A stretch of 64,000 nt of DNA from DATFRX01 sp035630615 (GCA_035630615.1 DASQKI010000045.1:1-64000), one strand, 5' to 3'; positions 17,279 through 26,299 are shown, counted from the stretch's first letter. Made by a program: numbers and translations. The notes: a model not told the origin generated them from the letters alone.

Positions 17279-18697
17279 TCAGGACTCGGCGGTGATCATC
17301 CGAAACGGCTGCGCGTCCTCGATCTCGTACGCCAGCTCGAGCAGGCTGCGATCGCCGCCGATCGCGGCCGAGAAGTGGACGCCGATCGGCAGGCCGTGCG
17401 ACGTCCGTCCGAGCGGCAGCGACATCGCCGGCCCGCCGGCGGCGTTGTTCAGCGGTGTGAAGCCCACATAACGCAGCAGACGGTCGAGGTGCTCGTCAAA
17501 CGGCTGCTCGGGCGAGAGATGCCCCAGCAGCGGCGTCGTGTGACTGAGGACCGGCGACACGATCACGTCGTAGTCGCAAAACGTCTGTTGGTACGCGGCG
17601 GTCGTGCGCCGGAGTCGGTAGAGCGCCCGCGGCAGTCGCGCGACGCGGCGTCCGAACATGCGGCGCAGGCCGAGGGACAGGTTGTCCATCCGGGCCTGGT
17701 CGAAGTCGCGGCTCAGCGCCCAGCGTCCGGTCGAGGACACCACGAAGGCCAACATGCCCCAATAGAGCACGAAGTCGTCGACGAACTGCTCCGACACCGG
17801 CGTCCCCGCCTCGGACACGTCGTGCCCCAGGTCGGCGAGCAGCTTGCCGGTCTGGTCGACGGCGGTGCGGGTCTCGTCGTCGGTCGCATGGCCGGTGGGC
17901 GAGTCGAGGACGACGCCGATCCGCAGTCGCGTCCGAGCCGGACCCTCGACGGCGCCGACACCCGGCAGCGTCGGATGCGGTCGATAGCGCTCGGCGGCGG
18001 CCAAGAACGCTGCGGTGTCGCGGACGCTTCGGGTCAGGACGCCGTCGGAGACGATCTTCAATGGCAGCGAGCGGCTGGCCTTGGACGACAACACCCGGCC
18101 CCTCGTGGGCTTGAGCCCGACCAGTCCGCAGGCGGCCGCCGGGATCCGGATCGAGCCGCCGCCGTCGTTGGCGTGTGCGATCGGGACGACGCCAGCGGCA
18201 ACGAGCGCCGCGGATCCGCCGGACGACGCGCCGGCCGAGTACGCGGGGTTCCACGGGTTGACCGTGGGGTCGCCGGCGGCGTACTCCGTGCTGGCGTTGA
18301 ACCCAAACTCCGGGAGCTTGCTCTTGCCGAGTGCGATCACGCCCTGTGCGAGGAATTGGCTCGCGATCGGGTCGTTGTCCGCCGCCGGTCGCGCGGCGAA
18401 GGCGCTCGTGCCGTGGTTGGTCGGGAGCCCTCGCATGTCGACGTTGTCCTTGACGAACGTCGGAACGCCTCCGAACGGATCTCCCGTCGCGCCCCGGGCG
18501 GCTCGGTCGCGCGCCGCGTCGTAGTCGGCGAACGCGACCGCGTCGATCCGCTCGCGGAACCGTTCGGCCCGAGCGATGGCGGCGTCGACGGCCTCCTCTG
18601 GGCTGATCTCACCCCGTCGGATGGCATCGGCGACGCCGGTCGCGTCGCGTTCGCCGAGTGCGTCGTCGGCAAAGACATGGACCCGAGATCCCGGCAT
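17279..18697 (-). CDS. amidase signature family protein
   Basis: A 472-aa amidase (AS family) that hydrolyses carboxamide bonds with a Ser-cisSer-Lys triad. The Lys is in PTFVKDNVD (about residue 72), the Gly/Ser-rich signature is SAGASSGGSAALVAAG with the cis-Ser, and the nucleophile Ser lies in NDGGGSIRIPAA. The ATG at 18697 starts the conserved part; an upstream in-frame GTG at 18766 adds 23 basic residues of no family likeness, and neither start has a strong ribosome site. It is not part of a gatCAB operon, so it is probably a catabolic amidase rather than a glutamyl-tRNA amidotransferase subunit. Confidence 0.88.
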   Translation of the reverse strand: MPGSRVHVFADDALGERDATGVADAIRRGEISPEEAVDAAIARAERFRERIDAVAFADYDAARDRAARGATGDPFGGVPTFVKDNVDMRGLPTNHGTSAFAARPAADNDPIASQFLAQGVIALGKSKLPEFGFNASTEYAAGDPTVNPWNPAYSAGASSGGSAALVAAGVVPIAHANDGGGSIRIPAAACGLVGLKPTRGRVLSSKASRSLPLKIVSDGVLTRSVRDTAAFLAAAERYRPHPTLPGVGAVEGPARTRLRIGVVLDSPTGHATDDETRTAVDQTGKLLADLGHDVSEAGTPVSEQFVDDFVLYWGMLAFVVSSTGRWALSRDFDQARMDNLSLGLRRMFGRRVARLPRALYRLRRTTAAYQQTFCDYDVIVSPVLSHTTPLLGHLSPEQPFDEHLDRLLRYVGFTPLNNAAGGPAMSLPLGRTSHGLPIGVHFSAAIGGDRSLLELAYEIEDAQPFRMITAES

Positions 18698-18828
18698 GAG
18701 GAGCAGGCTACGCGGCGACGGTTTCGCGGCGTGACGAGGTCCCTGGCGACGTGGGTCCTTCGGCACTTGCGGGGGTGGCCGGCCCGGTCGAGCATGGGTG
18801 GTCGCGGCCCTGGCATCGGAGGTACGCC

Positions 18829-19827
18829 ATGCCCGAACGCAACGCAGACCTCGTACTCGAAGGCGGCGGAGTCAAGGGGATTGCGCTCGCCGGCGCCTAC
18901 AGCGTCATCGAGGAGCAGGGCTACACCCTCAAACGGATCGCCGGCACATCGGCAGGGTCCATCGTCGGAGCCCTCCTCGCGGCCGGCACGACGGCCGATG
19001 AGCTCAAGGCGCTGATGAGCGACATCAGGTACGACAAATTCGAGGACGAGAGCCTGCTCGGTCGCTTGCCGTTGTTGGGCAAGCCGCTGTCGATCGCCTA
19101 CCGCCAGGGGATCAACAAGGGCCAGTACGCGCATGACTGGATTCGCGATCAGCTCGCGGCGCATGGCGTAAAGACGTTCGCCGATCTTCGCTACAACGAT
19201 CCCAAGTTCGTCCTCCCGGAGGCGAAGCGATACAAGCTCGTCGTCATGGTGTCCGACATCAGTCGGGGGCAGCTGCTTTCACTGCCGTGGGGCTATCCCG
19301 ACTACGGCCAGAAGGCCGACGAGCAGCAGGTGGCCGACGCCGTACGCGCGTCGATGTCGATACCGTTCTTCTTCGAGCCGGTTCGGCTGAAGAACCTTGG
19401 CAACGGGCAGGACTCCGTGCTCGTCGACGGCGGGATGTTGTCGAACTTCCCGGTAGGCGTGTTCGACGCCACGCAGGGCGACCGGCGGTGGCCGACGTTC
19501 GGCATCAAGCTGTCGGCCAAGCCCGGGGCGGCGGAGAAAGCTTCTCCCGGAGTGCACGGCGCGATCAGCATGACCAAGGCGATGATCAAGACGATGACGG
19601 GTTTCTACGACCGAATGTACGTCGACAGGCTCGACGTGCAGAGGCGGACGATCTTCGTCGACACAGGCTCGATCCCTTCGACGAAGTTTGACCTCACCCC
19701 CGACGATGCCAAGTGGTTGTACGAGAGCGGCCGGGACGCGGCGACGAGGTTCTTCGACGGTGGCGACGGCCAGCCGAAGTGGGACTGGGAGGCGTACAAG
19801 GCCGACTTCCCCGTTGGTACGACGTGA
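18829..19827 (+). CDS. patatin-like phospholipase
   Basis: A 332-aa patatin-family acyl hydrolase using a Ser-Asp dyad. Seen are the oxyanion-hole motif EGGGVKGIALAG (residues about 10-21), the nucleophile elbow GTSAGS (about 41-46) and the Asp in VDGGMLSNFPVG (about 202). There is no signal peptide or membrane segment, so it acts in the cytosol or is released by another route. The ATG at 18829 has GGAGGT upstream. It is divergent from the amidase gene and convergent with the MocR gene, so it is probably transcribed alone. Confidence 0.9.
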   Translation: MPERNADLVLEGGGVKGIALAGAYSVIEEQGYTLKRIAGTSAGSIVGALLAAGTTADELKALMSDIRYDKFEDESLLGRLPLLGKPLSIAYRQGINKGQYAHDWIRDQLAAHGVKTFADLRYNDPKFVLPEAKRYKLVVMVSDISRGQLLSLPWGYPDYGQKADEQQVADAVRASMSIPFFFEPVRLKNLGNGQDSVLVDGGMLSNFPVGVFDATQGDRRWPTFGIKLSAKPGAAEKASPGVHGAISMTKAMIKTMTGFYDRMYVDRLDVQRRTIFVDTGSIPSTKFDLTPDDAKWLYESGRDAATRFFDGGDGQPKWDWEAYKADFPVGTT

Positions 19828-19837
19828 TGGTCGGATC

Positions 19838-21292
19838 TCAAGATCCGTCTGCCCGGCTGCGGACGTCGGCCACGGCGTCGGCGAGCAACCCGATGCCTTC
19901 GCCGATGGCACGCTCGTTGAGCGACGAGTAGCCGAACACGAGGCCGGCCCGCCCGGGGCTGATCCGGGACTCGCCGACGCCGGATATCCCTACTCCGCGC
20001 CGGGCGGCGGCCGCTACGACGGACTCCTCGTCGAGATCGGGCGGCAGCCAGGCGACCAGGTGAATGCCGGCCGAGATTCCGGTCGGCTCGAAGTCGGGGA
20101 GCCGGTCGCACAGCGCCGCGAGCAGGGCGTCGCGGCGACGGCGATAGACCGGCCGCATCCGACGCAGGTGCCGGTCGAACTCGCCGCGATCGAGGAAGTC
20201 GGCGAACGCGAGCTGATCGATCGCCGGTGACCCGCGGTCGGCCAGAACCTTGGCCTCGGCGATTGGTTCGACGAGGCGGTCGGGCACCACCAGCCAGCCG
20301 ATCCGGAGGCCCGGTGCGAGCGTCTTGCTCGTCGAACCGGCGTAGACGACTTGGTCCGGAGCCAATCCCTGCATCGCGCCGATCGGAGCTCGGTCGTAGC
20401 GATACTCCGCGTCGTAGTCGTCTTCGATCACGAGCGCACTGCGGCGCTCGGCCCACTCGAGGAGGGCGGCCCGCGCGTCGGCCGACAAGACGCCGCCCAG
20501 CGGCCACTGGTGCGACGGCGTGAGGACGACGGCGTCGGCGTCGGTCGCGGTCAGCGCATCGACGTCGATCCCGTCGTCGCCGACCGGGACACCGACAACA
20601 TCCATTCCCGCCGCCCGGGCAACCGGGACCGCGTCGTCGCCCGACGACGGATCCTCGACCGCGAGCCGCTTCGCGCCGGCCGCGGCCAGGGTCTGGATGA
20701 TCAGCCCGACGCCCTGGCCGTAGCCGTTGCAGATCTGGATCCGTTCGGCGCTGGCGGCGGTGCCGCGGACCCGATTGAGATAGCCGGCGATGGCCTCGTG
20801 CAGCTCGGGCATGCCACGACCGGTCAGATAGCCGAAGCGGTCGCACGGCGCCTCGGTGATCACCCGCCGGATCGATCGCAGCCACGCCGTACGGGGAAAG
20901 TTGGACACGTCGGCCCGGCCGTACCCGAAGCTGATCCGCGGCGGCACCACCTCGTCGCGTTTGCGGGGTGGCGGCTTGGGGGCCGCCTCGGACCGCCGCC
21001 GGCCCGCGATCGCGGTGGGCGTGGCCGCGACCTCGGTGTATCCGCCGGTCTGGCTGTTGAGGTAGCCCTCGGCCACGAGTTGTTGGTAGGCCTCGACGAC
21101 AACACCGCGCGAGACACCCAGATCGGCGGCGAGCAAACGGGTCGGCGGCAGCGCCGTGCCCTGGCGCAGCCGGCCGGCCCGGATCGCGTCCCGGATCGAA
21201 GCCTCGATCTGGCCATGCAGCGAGGTCGACAGGTCGCGCCGGACCGTGATCAGCAGCTCGCCGCCGGAAGAATTGGTCCTCGTTTTCCTCAT
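19838..21292 (-). CDS. MocR/PdxR-type transcription regulator
   Basis: A 484-aa regulator with an N-terminal GntR winged helix (about 20-90: RRDLSTSLHGQIEASIRDAI ... LAADLGVSRGVVVEAYQQLVAEGY) fused to a fold-type I aminotransferase domain. The PLP lysine is in GSTSKTLAPGLRIGWL and the PLP-contact Asp in VIEDDYDAEYRYD. Such proteins sense PLP or an amino-donor ligand and control vitamin B6, GABA or taurine genes. I chose ATG 21292; a TTG at 21319 would add nine residues. It is divergent from the BBE oxidase, and the shared 46-bp intergenic region carries an inverted repeat that may be its operator. Confidence 0.88.
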   Translation of the reverse strand: MRKTRTNSSGGELLITVRRDLSTSLHGQIEASIRDAIRAGRLRQGTALPPTRLLAADLGVSRGVVVEAYQQLVAEGYLNSQTGGYTEVAATPTAIAGRRRSEAAPKPPPRKRDEVVPPRISFGYGRADVSNFPRTAWLRSIRRVITEAPCDRFGYLTGRGMPELHEAIAGYLNRVRGTAASAERIQICNGYGQGVGLIIQTLAAAGAKRLAVEDPSSGDDAVPVARAAGMDVVGVPVGDDGIDVDALTATDADAVVLTPSHQWPLGGVLSADARAALLEWAERRSALVIEDDYDAEYRYDRAPIGAMQGLAPDQVVYAGSTSKTLAPGLRIGWLVVPDRLVEPIAEAKVLADRGSPAIDQLAFADFLDRGEFDRHLRRMRPVYRRRRDALLAALCDRLPDFEPTGISAGIHLVAWLPPDLDEESVVAAAARRGVGISGVGESRISPGRAGLVFGYSSLNERAIGEGIGLLADAVADVRSRADGS

Positions 21293-21320
21293 CAGACTGG
21301 ACCTTATCGCGAAGACCAAT
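21272..21320. promoter_or_regulatory. possible MocR operator
   Basis: ATTGGTC (21272-21278) and GACCAAT (21314-21320) form an inverted repeat straddling the start of the MocR gene and the divergent promoter of the BBE oxidase. MocR regulators bind widely spaced repeats in such positions. The first half lies just inside the regulator gene, which weakens the call. Confidence 0.35.
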
Positions 21321-21338
21321 CGCGGTCAGGATCTTCGC

Positions 21339-22670
21339 ATGACCGCAAACGCAGACCACGCCGACCGGCTCGACGGCCAGCTGCTGTCGCCCGGTGACCC
21401 CGGATACGACGGCGCCCGTGCCGTCTGGAACGCCATGGTCGATCGGCGCCCCCGCCTGATCGCTCGCTGCGCCACCGTCGCGGACGTCGTCGCCGCTGTC
21501 CGTCTCGCCCGCGAGCGCGACCTCGAGATCGGCGTCCGCTGCGGCGGCCACAGCGTGCTCGGCCTATCCGTGCCCGACGGCGGGCTCATGATCGACCTGA
21601 CCCCGATGGGCGACGTCCGGGTCGACCCGGCGCAGCGACGGGCCTGGGTCCAGGGCGGCGCCTTGCTCGGCGCCCTGGACGTCGCGGCGCAGGCACACGG
21701 CCTCGCCACCACGGCCGGCAACGTCTCGCACACCGGCGTCGGCGGGCTGACCCTCGGCGGCGGCATGGGCTGGCTGGCGCGACAGTACGGCCTGAGCTGC
21801 GACAACGTCGAGTCGTTCGAGCTCGTCACCGCCGACGGGGAGGTCGTCCGAGCCAGTCGGACCGAGCGGCCCGACCTGTTCTGGGGGCTGCGTGGCGGTG
21901 GTGGCAACTTCGGCATCGTGACCGAGTTCGAGTTCCGGCTGCATCCGGTCGGCACCCACGCGCTGTCGGCGGCGTACACCTTCCCGATCGACCAGGCGGC
22001 GGCCGTGCTGCGGACCTGGCGCGACCTGAGCGTCGACGCACCGCGTGAGGCGACCTTCAACGCGTCGATCGCTCCGGACGGCACAACGACGGTCGGTTTC
22101 GTCTGGGTCGGCGACACCGAGCGCGGTCGGCAGCAACTGCCGGAGATGGAGGCGCTGGGCCGACCCATAGCGCAGGAGGTTTACGAGCCGTCGTACGTCG
22201 AGCTGCAGACCCGAGAGGACAACACCGAAGGCCACGCGTACCGCCGCTACTGGAAGGGCCATTACCTTCCGGAGCTGGCCGACGGGGCGATCGACGCGCT
22301 GGTCCAACGTGATCCGTCCGACCCGATGCTGCCGGGCGTCAGCCTGCAGGCCTACGGCGGCGCGATCGCGGATGTGCCGGACGACGACAGCGCCTTCAGC
22401 CATCGGGCCACGAGCTTCGAGTACGTCGCGGCATCCCGCTGGACCGACCCGGCCGAGGACGCCGATCGGATGGCGACCTCTCGGCGGTTGTCGAGCGGGC
22501 TGGAGCCGTACGCCACCGGCCTGTACGTCAACGCGATGAGCGACGAGGGTGCGGGTGGCGTGCGTCGCGCGTACTCCGCCGAGAAACGCGCCCGGCTCAC
22601 CGCGCTCAAGGACGCCTACGACCCGACCAACGCCTTCCATCTCAACCCCAATATCACCCCTTCGGTCTGA
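21339..22670 (+). CDS. FAD-linked oxidase, BBE family
   Basis: A 443-aa flavoprotein of the berberine-bridge-enzyme-like family (FAD_binding_4 plus BBE domain) that oxidises alcohols, sugars or secondary metabolites with oxygen. The covalent-FAD histidine is in IGVRCGGHSVLG (about residue 69). The second covalent residue of bicovalent enzymes (Cys in G-x-C-x-x-V-G) is absent: here it reads GNVSHTGVGGLTLGGGMG, so FAD is probably held by a single covalent bond. The C-terminal BBE motif YDPTNAFHLNPNI is intact. No signal peptide is seen. It is followed 12 bases later by a reductase gene and probably co-transcribed with it. Confidence 0.88.
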   Translation: MTANADHADRLDGQLLSPGDPGYDGARAVWNAMVDRRPRLIARCATVADVVAAVRLARERDLEIGVRCGGHSVLGLSVPDGGLMIDLTPMGDVRVDPAQRRAWVQGGALLGALDVAAQAHGLATTAGNVSHTGVGGLTLGGGMGWLARQYGLSCDNVESFELVTADGEVVRASRTERPDLFWGLRGGGGNFGIVTEFEFRLHPVGTHALSAAYTFPIDQAAAVLRTWRDLSVDAPREATFNASIAPDGTTTVGFVWVGDTERGRQQLPEMEALGRPIAQEVYEPSYVELQTREDNTEGHAYRRYWKGHYLPELADGAIDALVQRDPSDPMLPGVSLQAYGGAIADVPDDDSAFSHRATSFEYVAASRWTDPAEDADRMATSRRLSSGLEPYATGLYVNAMSDEGAGGVRRAYSAEKRARLTALKDAYDPTNAFHLNPNITPSV

Positions 22671-22682
22671 TAGGAGATCGTC

Positions 22683-23234
22683 ATGCGCAAGATCATCAAC
22701 TCGACCTACATCTCGCTCGACGGCGTCATCGAGGAGCCGCATCTGTGGCAGTCGCTGCCGTCGGACCGCGGTGATACCGGCAACCAGGTCCAGGTCGACC
22801 TCCTGTACGCCTGCGATGCGGTGCTGATGGGCCGGCGGACGTACGACGTCTTCTCGCCCGTGTGGCAGTCGCGCTCCGGCGACCCGTACAGCGACCGGAT
22901 CAACACCATGGAGAAGTACGTCGTGTCGTCGACGCTCAAGGATCCGGACTGGGCGAACACGAAGGTGATCGACGGCGATGTCGTCAAGGAGATCGGTCGG
23001 CTCAAGGAGCAACCGGGGCAGGACATCGTGCAGTACGGCTTCGGCGACGTGTCGTTCGCGTTGCTCGAGGCCGGGTTGCTCGACGAGCTGCGGCTGTGGG
23101 TGCATCCGCAGTTCGTCGGCCGTGGCGGCCTCGGCGAGCTGCTGTTTCGCGAGACCACGCCGACCGTCCTGCGGCTGCTCGACACGACGACGCTGGGCAA
23201 CGGCATCGTGATCCTGTCGTACGCCCTCGACTGA
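22683..23234 (+). CDS. RibD C-terminal / DHFR-like reductase
   Basis: A 183-aa protein of the dihydrofolate-reductase-like RibD C-terminal family, which binds NADPH. It begins with the family pattern RKIINSTYISLDGVIEEP, has LMGRRTYDVFSPVW in the cofactor region, a glycine-containing QYGFGDVSFALLEAGLLDELRLWVHPQFVGRG segment, and ends in the usual strand pair. It is preceded by TAGGAGAT at good spacing. These stand-alone members are common in actinobacteria and their physiological substrates are mostly unknown. It lies directly downstream of the BBE oxidase. Confidence 0.88.
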   Translation: MRKIINSTYISLDGVIEEPHLWQSLPSDRGDTGNQVQVDLLYACDAVLMGRRTYDVFSPVWQSRSGDPYSDRINTMEKYVVSSTLKDPDWANTKVIDGDVVKEIGRLKEQPGQDIVQYGFGDVSFALLEAGLLDELRLWVHPQFVGRGGLGELLFRETTPTVLRLLDTTTLGNGIVILSYALD

Positions 23235-23244
23235 GCTGAGCAGG

Positions 23245-23299
23245 TATTGGCGGGAGAATCGCCTGTGGAGCGTCGCTCGAGGCGATTCTTCCGCCAATA
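23245..23299. repeat. hairpin with 20-bp arms
   Basis: The arm TATTGGCGGGAGAATCGCCT (23245-23264) pairs with 23280-23299 at 19 of 20 positions, with a 15-base loop. It begins 11 bases after the stop of the reductase gene. It could terminate transcription despite the lack of a T-run, or be one of the small palindromic elements scattered through this window. Confidence 0.85.
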
Positions 23300-23384
23300 C
23301 TCGTCCGGGGCGGGCCGTCGCGGGTCACGCGGTCGCGTTGCGGACGGTGGCGGACACGATCGAATGCTGGTTACCCTGGCCGGC

Positions 23385-23912
23385 ATGGAGCGCTTCGACC
23401 CTCTCGACGACTCGGCGGCCAGCCTCGCCGAGGCGCTGAGCGAGTCCGGAGACGACGAGGAGCGGATTCGTCGGATTCATTACGTGATCGACGAGGCCTA
23501 CCCGCCGGACCCGGCCGTCGGGCAGCTCCAGGAGCCTGAGGAGGCCCGACTCGCTGTCTGGTCGATCGTGCAGAACCTCGACGCGGTGACCTTCGACCGC
23601 TACTGGGTGACCATCGCGCACGCCGCTCGGCTCGAGTCTCTCTATGCGCTCGACGTCTCAGCCACGCGCTGGGTCTGGGCCGACTCCGCCGAGCTGATCG
23701 TCGACCAGGCCGACTATCTGAGCACGGAGCCGGCCGACCGCACCGGTGCCGGACCCGGGTCGTCGTTCTTGTCCGACGAATACACCGATGCCCTGCGCGA
23801 TGCGTGGTCGCAGCGTCGTGGGGCTGACGTCCAGGCGCTCGTGGCCGCCGACCGAGCCGCCCGGCACGCACCGTCCGACTGGCGACGCTCCGGCCGCAGC
23901 GCCTCGGCCTAG
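23385..23912 (+). CDS. hypothetical protein
   Basis: I do not recognise this 175-aa soluble acidic protein. It is predicted to be mainly helical (LAEALSESGDDEERIRRIHYVIDEAY; LAVWSIVQNLDAVTFDRYWVTIAHAARLESLYAL), with a Trp-rich middle and an Arg/Ala-rich C-terminal tail. It contains no signal peptide or metal-binding motif. The ATG at 23385 was chosen because the upstream open frame runs through the preceding hairpin. It precedes the DNA ligase gene by 29 bases and might be co-transcribed with it, so a link with repair is possible but unsupported. Confidence 0.6.
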   Translation: MERFDPLDDSAASLAEALSESGDDEERIRRIHYVIDEAYPPDPAVGQLQEPEEARLAVWSIVQNLDAVTFDRYWVTIAHAARLESLYALDVSATRWVWADSAELIVDQADYLSTEPADRTGAGPGSSFLSDEYTDALRDAWSQRRGADVQALVAADRAARHAPSDWRRSGRSASA

Positions 23913-23941
23913 CCGCCGCGACCCGCCGTCATGATGACCGC

Positions 23942-24961
23942 ATGACGCCACCGCCTGCGCTCGTCGCCCCGATGCTGGCGACCGCGGGCTCGGTGCCGGA
24001 GGGTTCGGAGTGGGCGTACGAGTGGAAGTGGGACGGATTTCGCGCCGTCGTGGCGGTGGGTTCGGATGACGTACGCGTCGCCTCCCGCCGCGGTCGGAAC
24101 ATGTCGTCCACCTATCCGGAGCTACGCGGCCTGTCCGAGCTGACCGACCTGCCGCTGCTCCTCGACGGTGAGTTGGTCGCACTCGGCTCGGACGGCCGGC
24201 CCAGCTTCGAGCGGATGCAGCAGCGAATGCACGAGCTGGCACCGGGCCCGCGCCTGGTCGGTGAGTTTCCCGTCCTGCTGTTCGCGTTCGACGTGCTCCA
24301 GGTCGGTGACGAGTCGCTGCTGCGACGGCCGTACGTCGAGCGTCGGGCCGCCCTGGACGAGCTGGGGCTCGCCGACGGTCCGGTGCGGACCTCGCCCTAC
24401 TACACCGGACTCGCGGGCTCCGACATGCTGGCGACCGCCGAGGAGCACGAGCTCGAGGGCGTCGTCTCCAAGCGGCTGGACTCGGTGTACGTGCCGGGCC
24501 GCCGGGTCGACACCTGGATCAAGACGCCGCTCTGGCGCCGTCAGGAGGTCGTTATCGGTGGCTGGTCGATCGGCGAGGGCAACCGGGCCCGGTCCTTCGG
24601 GTCACTGCTGATCGGGGTATACGACGAGGCCGGCCGGCTCGGCTATGCCGGGCGGGTCGGCAGCGGCTTCAACGACGCGGCGCTGCGCCGGCTGCGAAGC
24701 CAGCTCGACCCGATCGAGCGGCCCACGAGCCCGTTCGACCAGGAGGTGCCGCGGGAGTACGCCCGGCACGCTCACTGGGTCGCGCCGGAACTCGTCGGCG
24801 AGGCGGAGTTTCGGCGCTGGACCTCCGACGGCCGGCTCTGGCACCCGGTGTGGCGCGGCCTGCGACCCGACCGTGACCCGGCGGAGATCGTCGTGCCCAA
24901 CCGGGAACGGGTGGCCGGAGCGGGGCCGGACTCGGGGTCTGTCGAGGGCGAATCCGGATAG
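23942..24961 (+). CDS. ATP-dependent DNA ligase
   Basis: A 339-aa ATP-dependent DNA ligase of the LigC/LigD-ligase class. Nucleotidyltransferase motif I is EWKWDGFRAVV (Lys about 29, the adenylated residue), motif III is in LLFAFDVL, motif IV in ELEGVVSKRLDS, and motif V in VDTWIKTPLWRR; the C-terminal OB-fold (about 205-310) carries VIGGWSIGEGNRARSFGSLLIG. Polymerase and phosphoesterase domains typical of fused LigD are absent; the polymerase is a separate gene at 28501. With Ku at 27456 it makes up a dispersed non-homologous end-joining set. Confidence 0.92.
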   Translation: MTPPPALVAPMLATAGSVPEGSEWAYEWKWDGFRAVVAVGSDDVRVASRRGRNMSSTYPELRGLSELTDLPLLLDGELVALGSDGRPSFERMQQRMHELAPGPRLVGEFPVLLFAFDVLQVGDESLLRRPYVERRAALDELGLADGPVRTSPYYTGLAGSDMLATAEEHELEGVVSKRLDSVYVPGRRVDTWIKTPLWRRQEVVIGGWSIGEGNRARSFGSLLIGVYDEAGRLGYAGRVGSGFNDAALRRLRSQLDPIERPTSPFDQEVPREYARHAHWVAPELVGEAEFRRWTSDGRLWHPVWRGLRPDRDPAEIVVPNRERVAGAGPDSGSVEGESG

Positions 24962-24963
24962 CG

Positions 24964-25386
24964 TCAGCCCGACGGACGGTCGACGAGTGCCGCCAGCGAC
25001 TTCGGCGCCAGCAGGCAGTAGCTCTCGATGAGTAGTTCGGCGACCTCGTCCCAGTCGGTGTCGCCGTCGAGCAGCATGCCGACGACGTCGTCGCCCCAGT
25101 CGAGTCGGTAAAACGGCCGACCCGCGTTGATCAGCACCTCGTATTCGGGGCTCGGCGACCGAAACGTCATCACACTCAGCGGTCCGTCGGCATCCGGCGA
25201 AAGAGCGTAGGCCGCCTCGTGCCCGGGTTGGTCTCGGCGGACCGGGCGGAGGTGCGCGATCGTCCGCTTCCGGATCCGCCAGCGAACCCCGACCCAGGCC
25301 TCCTCTTCGTAGGCCTCCGGTAGGACGCGACAGGCGGCCCGGAGCCGCTCGACGATCTCCAGTGGAACGTCAGGTTGCTGAGGCAT
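24964..25386 (-). CDS. MmcQ/YjbR family protein
   Basis: A 140-aa protein of the MmcQ/YjbR (CyaY-like fold) family, considered DNA-binding-like but of unknown function. It shows the family order: VPLEIVERLRAACRVLPEAYEEEAWVGVRWRIRKRTIAHL, then a central strand region and the late WDEVAELLIESYCLLAPKSLAA helix in which the last Leu/Ala pattern is typical. ATG 25386 was chosen; further upstream the frame crosses the divergent regulator gene and is not coding. Its stop lies 2 bases from the ligase stop (convergent). Confidence 0.82.
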   Translation of the reverse strand: MPQQPDVPLEIVERLRAACRVLPEAYEEEAWVGVRWRIRKRTIAHLRPVRRDQPGHEAAYALSPDADGPLSVMTFRSPSPEYEVLINAGRPFYRLDWGDDVVGMLLDGDTDWDEVAELLIESYCLLAPKSLAALVDRPSG

Positions 25387-25441
25387 CGCCTCTCCATCAG
25401 CCGAAACGATGGCAACGAGGTTAGCGACGTCGGCCGACAAT

Positions 25442-25473
25442 ACAAAGAATGAGTTGTACAAACATCTAGTTGT
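25442..25473. promoter_or_regulatory. tandem ArsR-type operators
   Basis: ACAA-N8-TTGT occurs twice without a gap: ACAA 25442-25445 with TTGT 25454-25457, then ACAA 25458-25461 with TTGT 25470-25473. The exact 16-bp period and location 16-47 bases before the ArsR start make it a strong candidate autoregulatory operator pair. Confidence 0.6.
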
Positions 25474-25488
25474 GTGTAACCTCGGCGC

Positions 25489-25839
25489 ATGACCGTAGTG
25501 CAAGACGAGCTGAGCTCGGTGTTTTCGGCGCTGGCCGACCCCACCCGGCGAGCGATCCTCGAGCGCCTGGCCGACGGAGACGCGACGGTCAACGAGCTGA
25601 CCGAGCCGTTCGCCCTGACTCAGCAGGCGATCTCGAAGCATGTGCAGGTGCTCGAGCGGGCCGACCTCATCTCCCGAACCCGGGTCGGATCTTCCCGGCC
25701 CTGCGTCCTCGAGGCCGAGCGGCTCGACGCGGCGGCCGGTTGGATCGAGCGGCACCGTGAGCTCTGGGCCGATCGACACGACCGCCTCGAGCAGCACCTC
25801 GAGACGCTGCGGCGACGCGACCCGAAGGGGACCCGATGA
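25489..25839 (+). CDS. ArsR family transcription regulator
   Basis: A 116-aa winged-helix repressor of the ArsR/SmtB family. The HTH spans about residues 15-80, with FSALADPTRRAILERLADGDATVNELTEPFALTQQAISKHVQVLERADLI. It has no cysteine metal-sensing pair, so it belongs to the metal-independent branch that usually sits upstream of an AHSA1/START-domain gene. The stop overlaps the AHSA1 start in ATGA. Two tandem ACAA-N8-TTGT sites in its promoter suggest autoregulation. Confidence 0.92.
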   Translation: MTVVQDELSSVFSALADPTRRAILERLADGDATVNELTEPFALTQQAISKHVQVLERADLISRTRVGSSRPCVLEAERLDAAAGWIERHRELWADRHDRLEQHLETLRRRDPKGTR

Positions 25840-26288
25840 CCGAGACCGGCGAGCTGACCTATCGACGGGTGCACACGGCGTCGCGCGAGCTGCTGTTCGA
25901 GTGCATGACGACGCCGGACCACCTCACGCACTTCTGGGGCCCGGCCGGCACGACGACGCCGATCGACGGCATCGTCGTCGACCTGCGACCGGGTGGGGCG
26001 TTCGAGACCACGATGGTCGGCGCCGACGGCACGGCCTACACGATGCGCGCGACCTACGTCGAGATCCGGCGGCCCGAGCGGCTGGTCTGGATCGAGTCCG
26101 ACGTCGAGGGCGGCATGCGTACGACCATCACCTTCGTCGACGTGGGCGACGGCCGTACGGAGGTCGTCACCCATCAGACCAACGTGCCGGAGGCCTACCT
26201 CAGTGCCGAGGCGCGGGCCGGATTCGCCACGAGTCTCGACCGCTTCGACGTCTACATCGCCGGCCTCACGGCCGACAACGAACACTAG
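25836..26288 (+). CDS. AHSA1/SRPBCC domain protein
   Basis: A 150-aa START-like (SRPBCC) protein of the AHSA1 branch with a hydrophobic ligand cavity. It shows the family progression R-x-F/L-x-A...W...P...FW (RRVHTASRELLFECMTTPDHLTHFWGP), GGAFETTMVGADG, the central RPERLVWIES strand and a C-terminal helix (ARAGFATSLDRFDVYIAGL). It is translationally coupled to ArsR and followed by a hydrolase, an arrangement very common in actinobacteria. The ligand is unknown. Confidence 0.9.
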   Translation: MTETGELTYRRVHTASRELLFECMTTPDHLTHFWGPAGTTTPIDGIVVDLRPGGAFETTMVGADGTAYTMRATYVEIRRPERLVWIESDVEGGMRTTITFVDVGDGRTEVVTHQTNVPEAYLSAEARAGFATSLDRFDVYIAGLTADNEH

Positions 26289-26299
26289 GGAGCTTCACC

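Noticed and set aside
19605..21551. 648-codon Arg-rich minus-strand frame
   Set aside because: It is a shifted shadow of the MocR gene with arginine-rich, non-protein-like composition.
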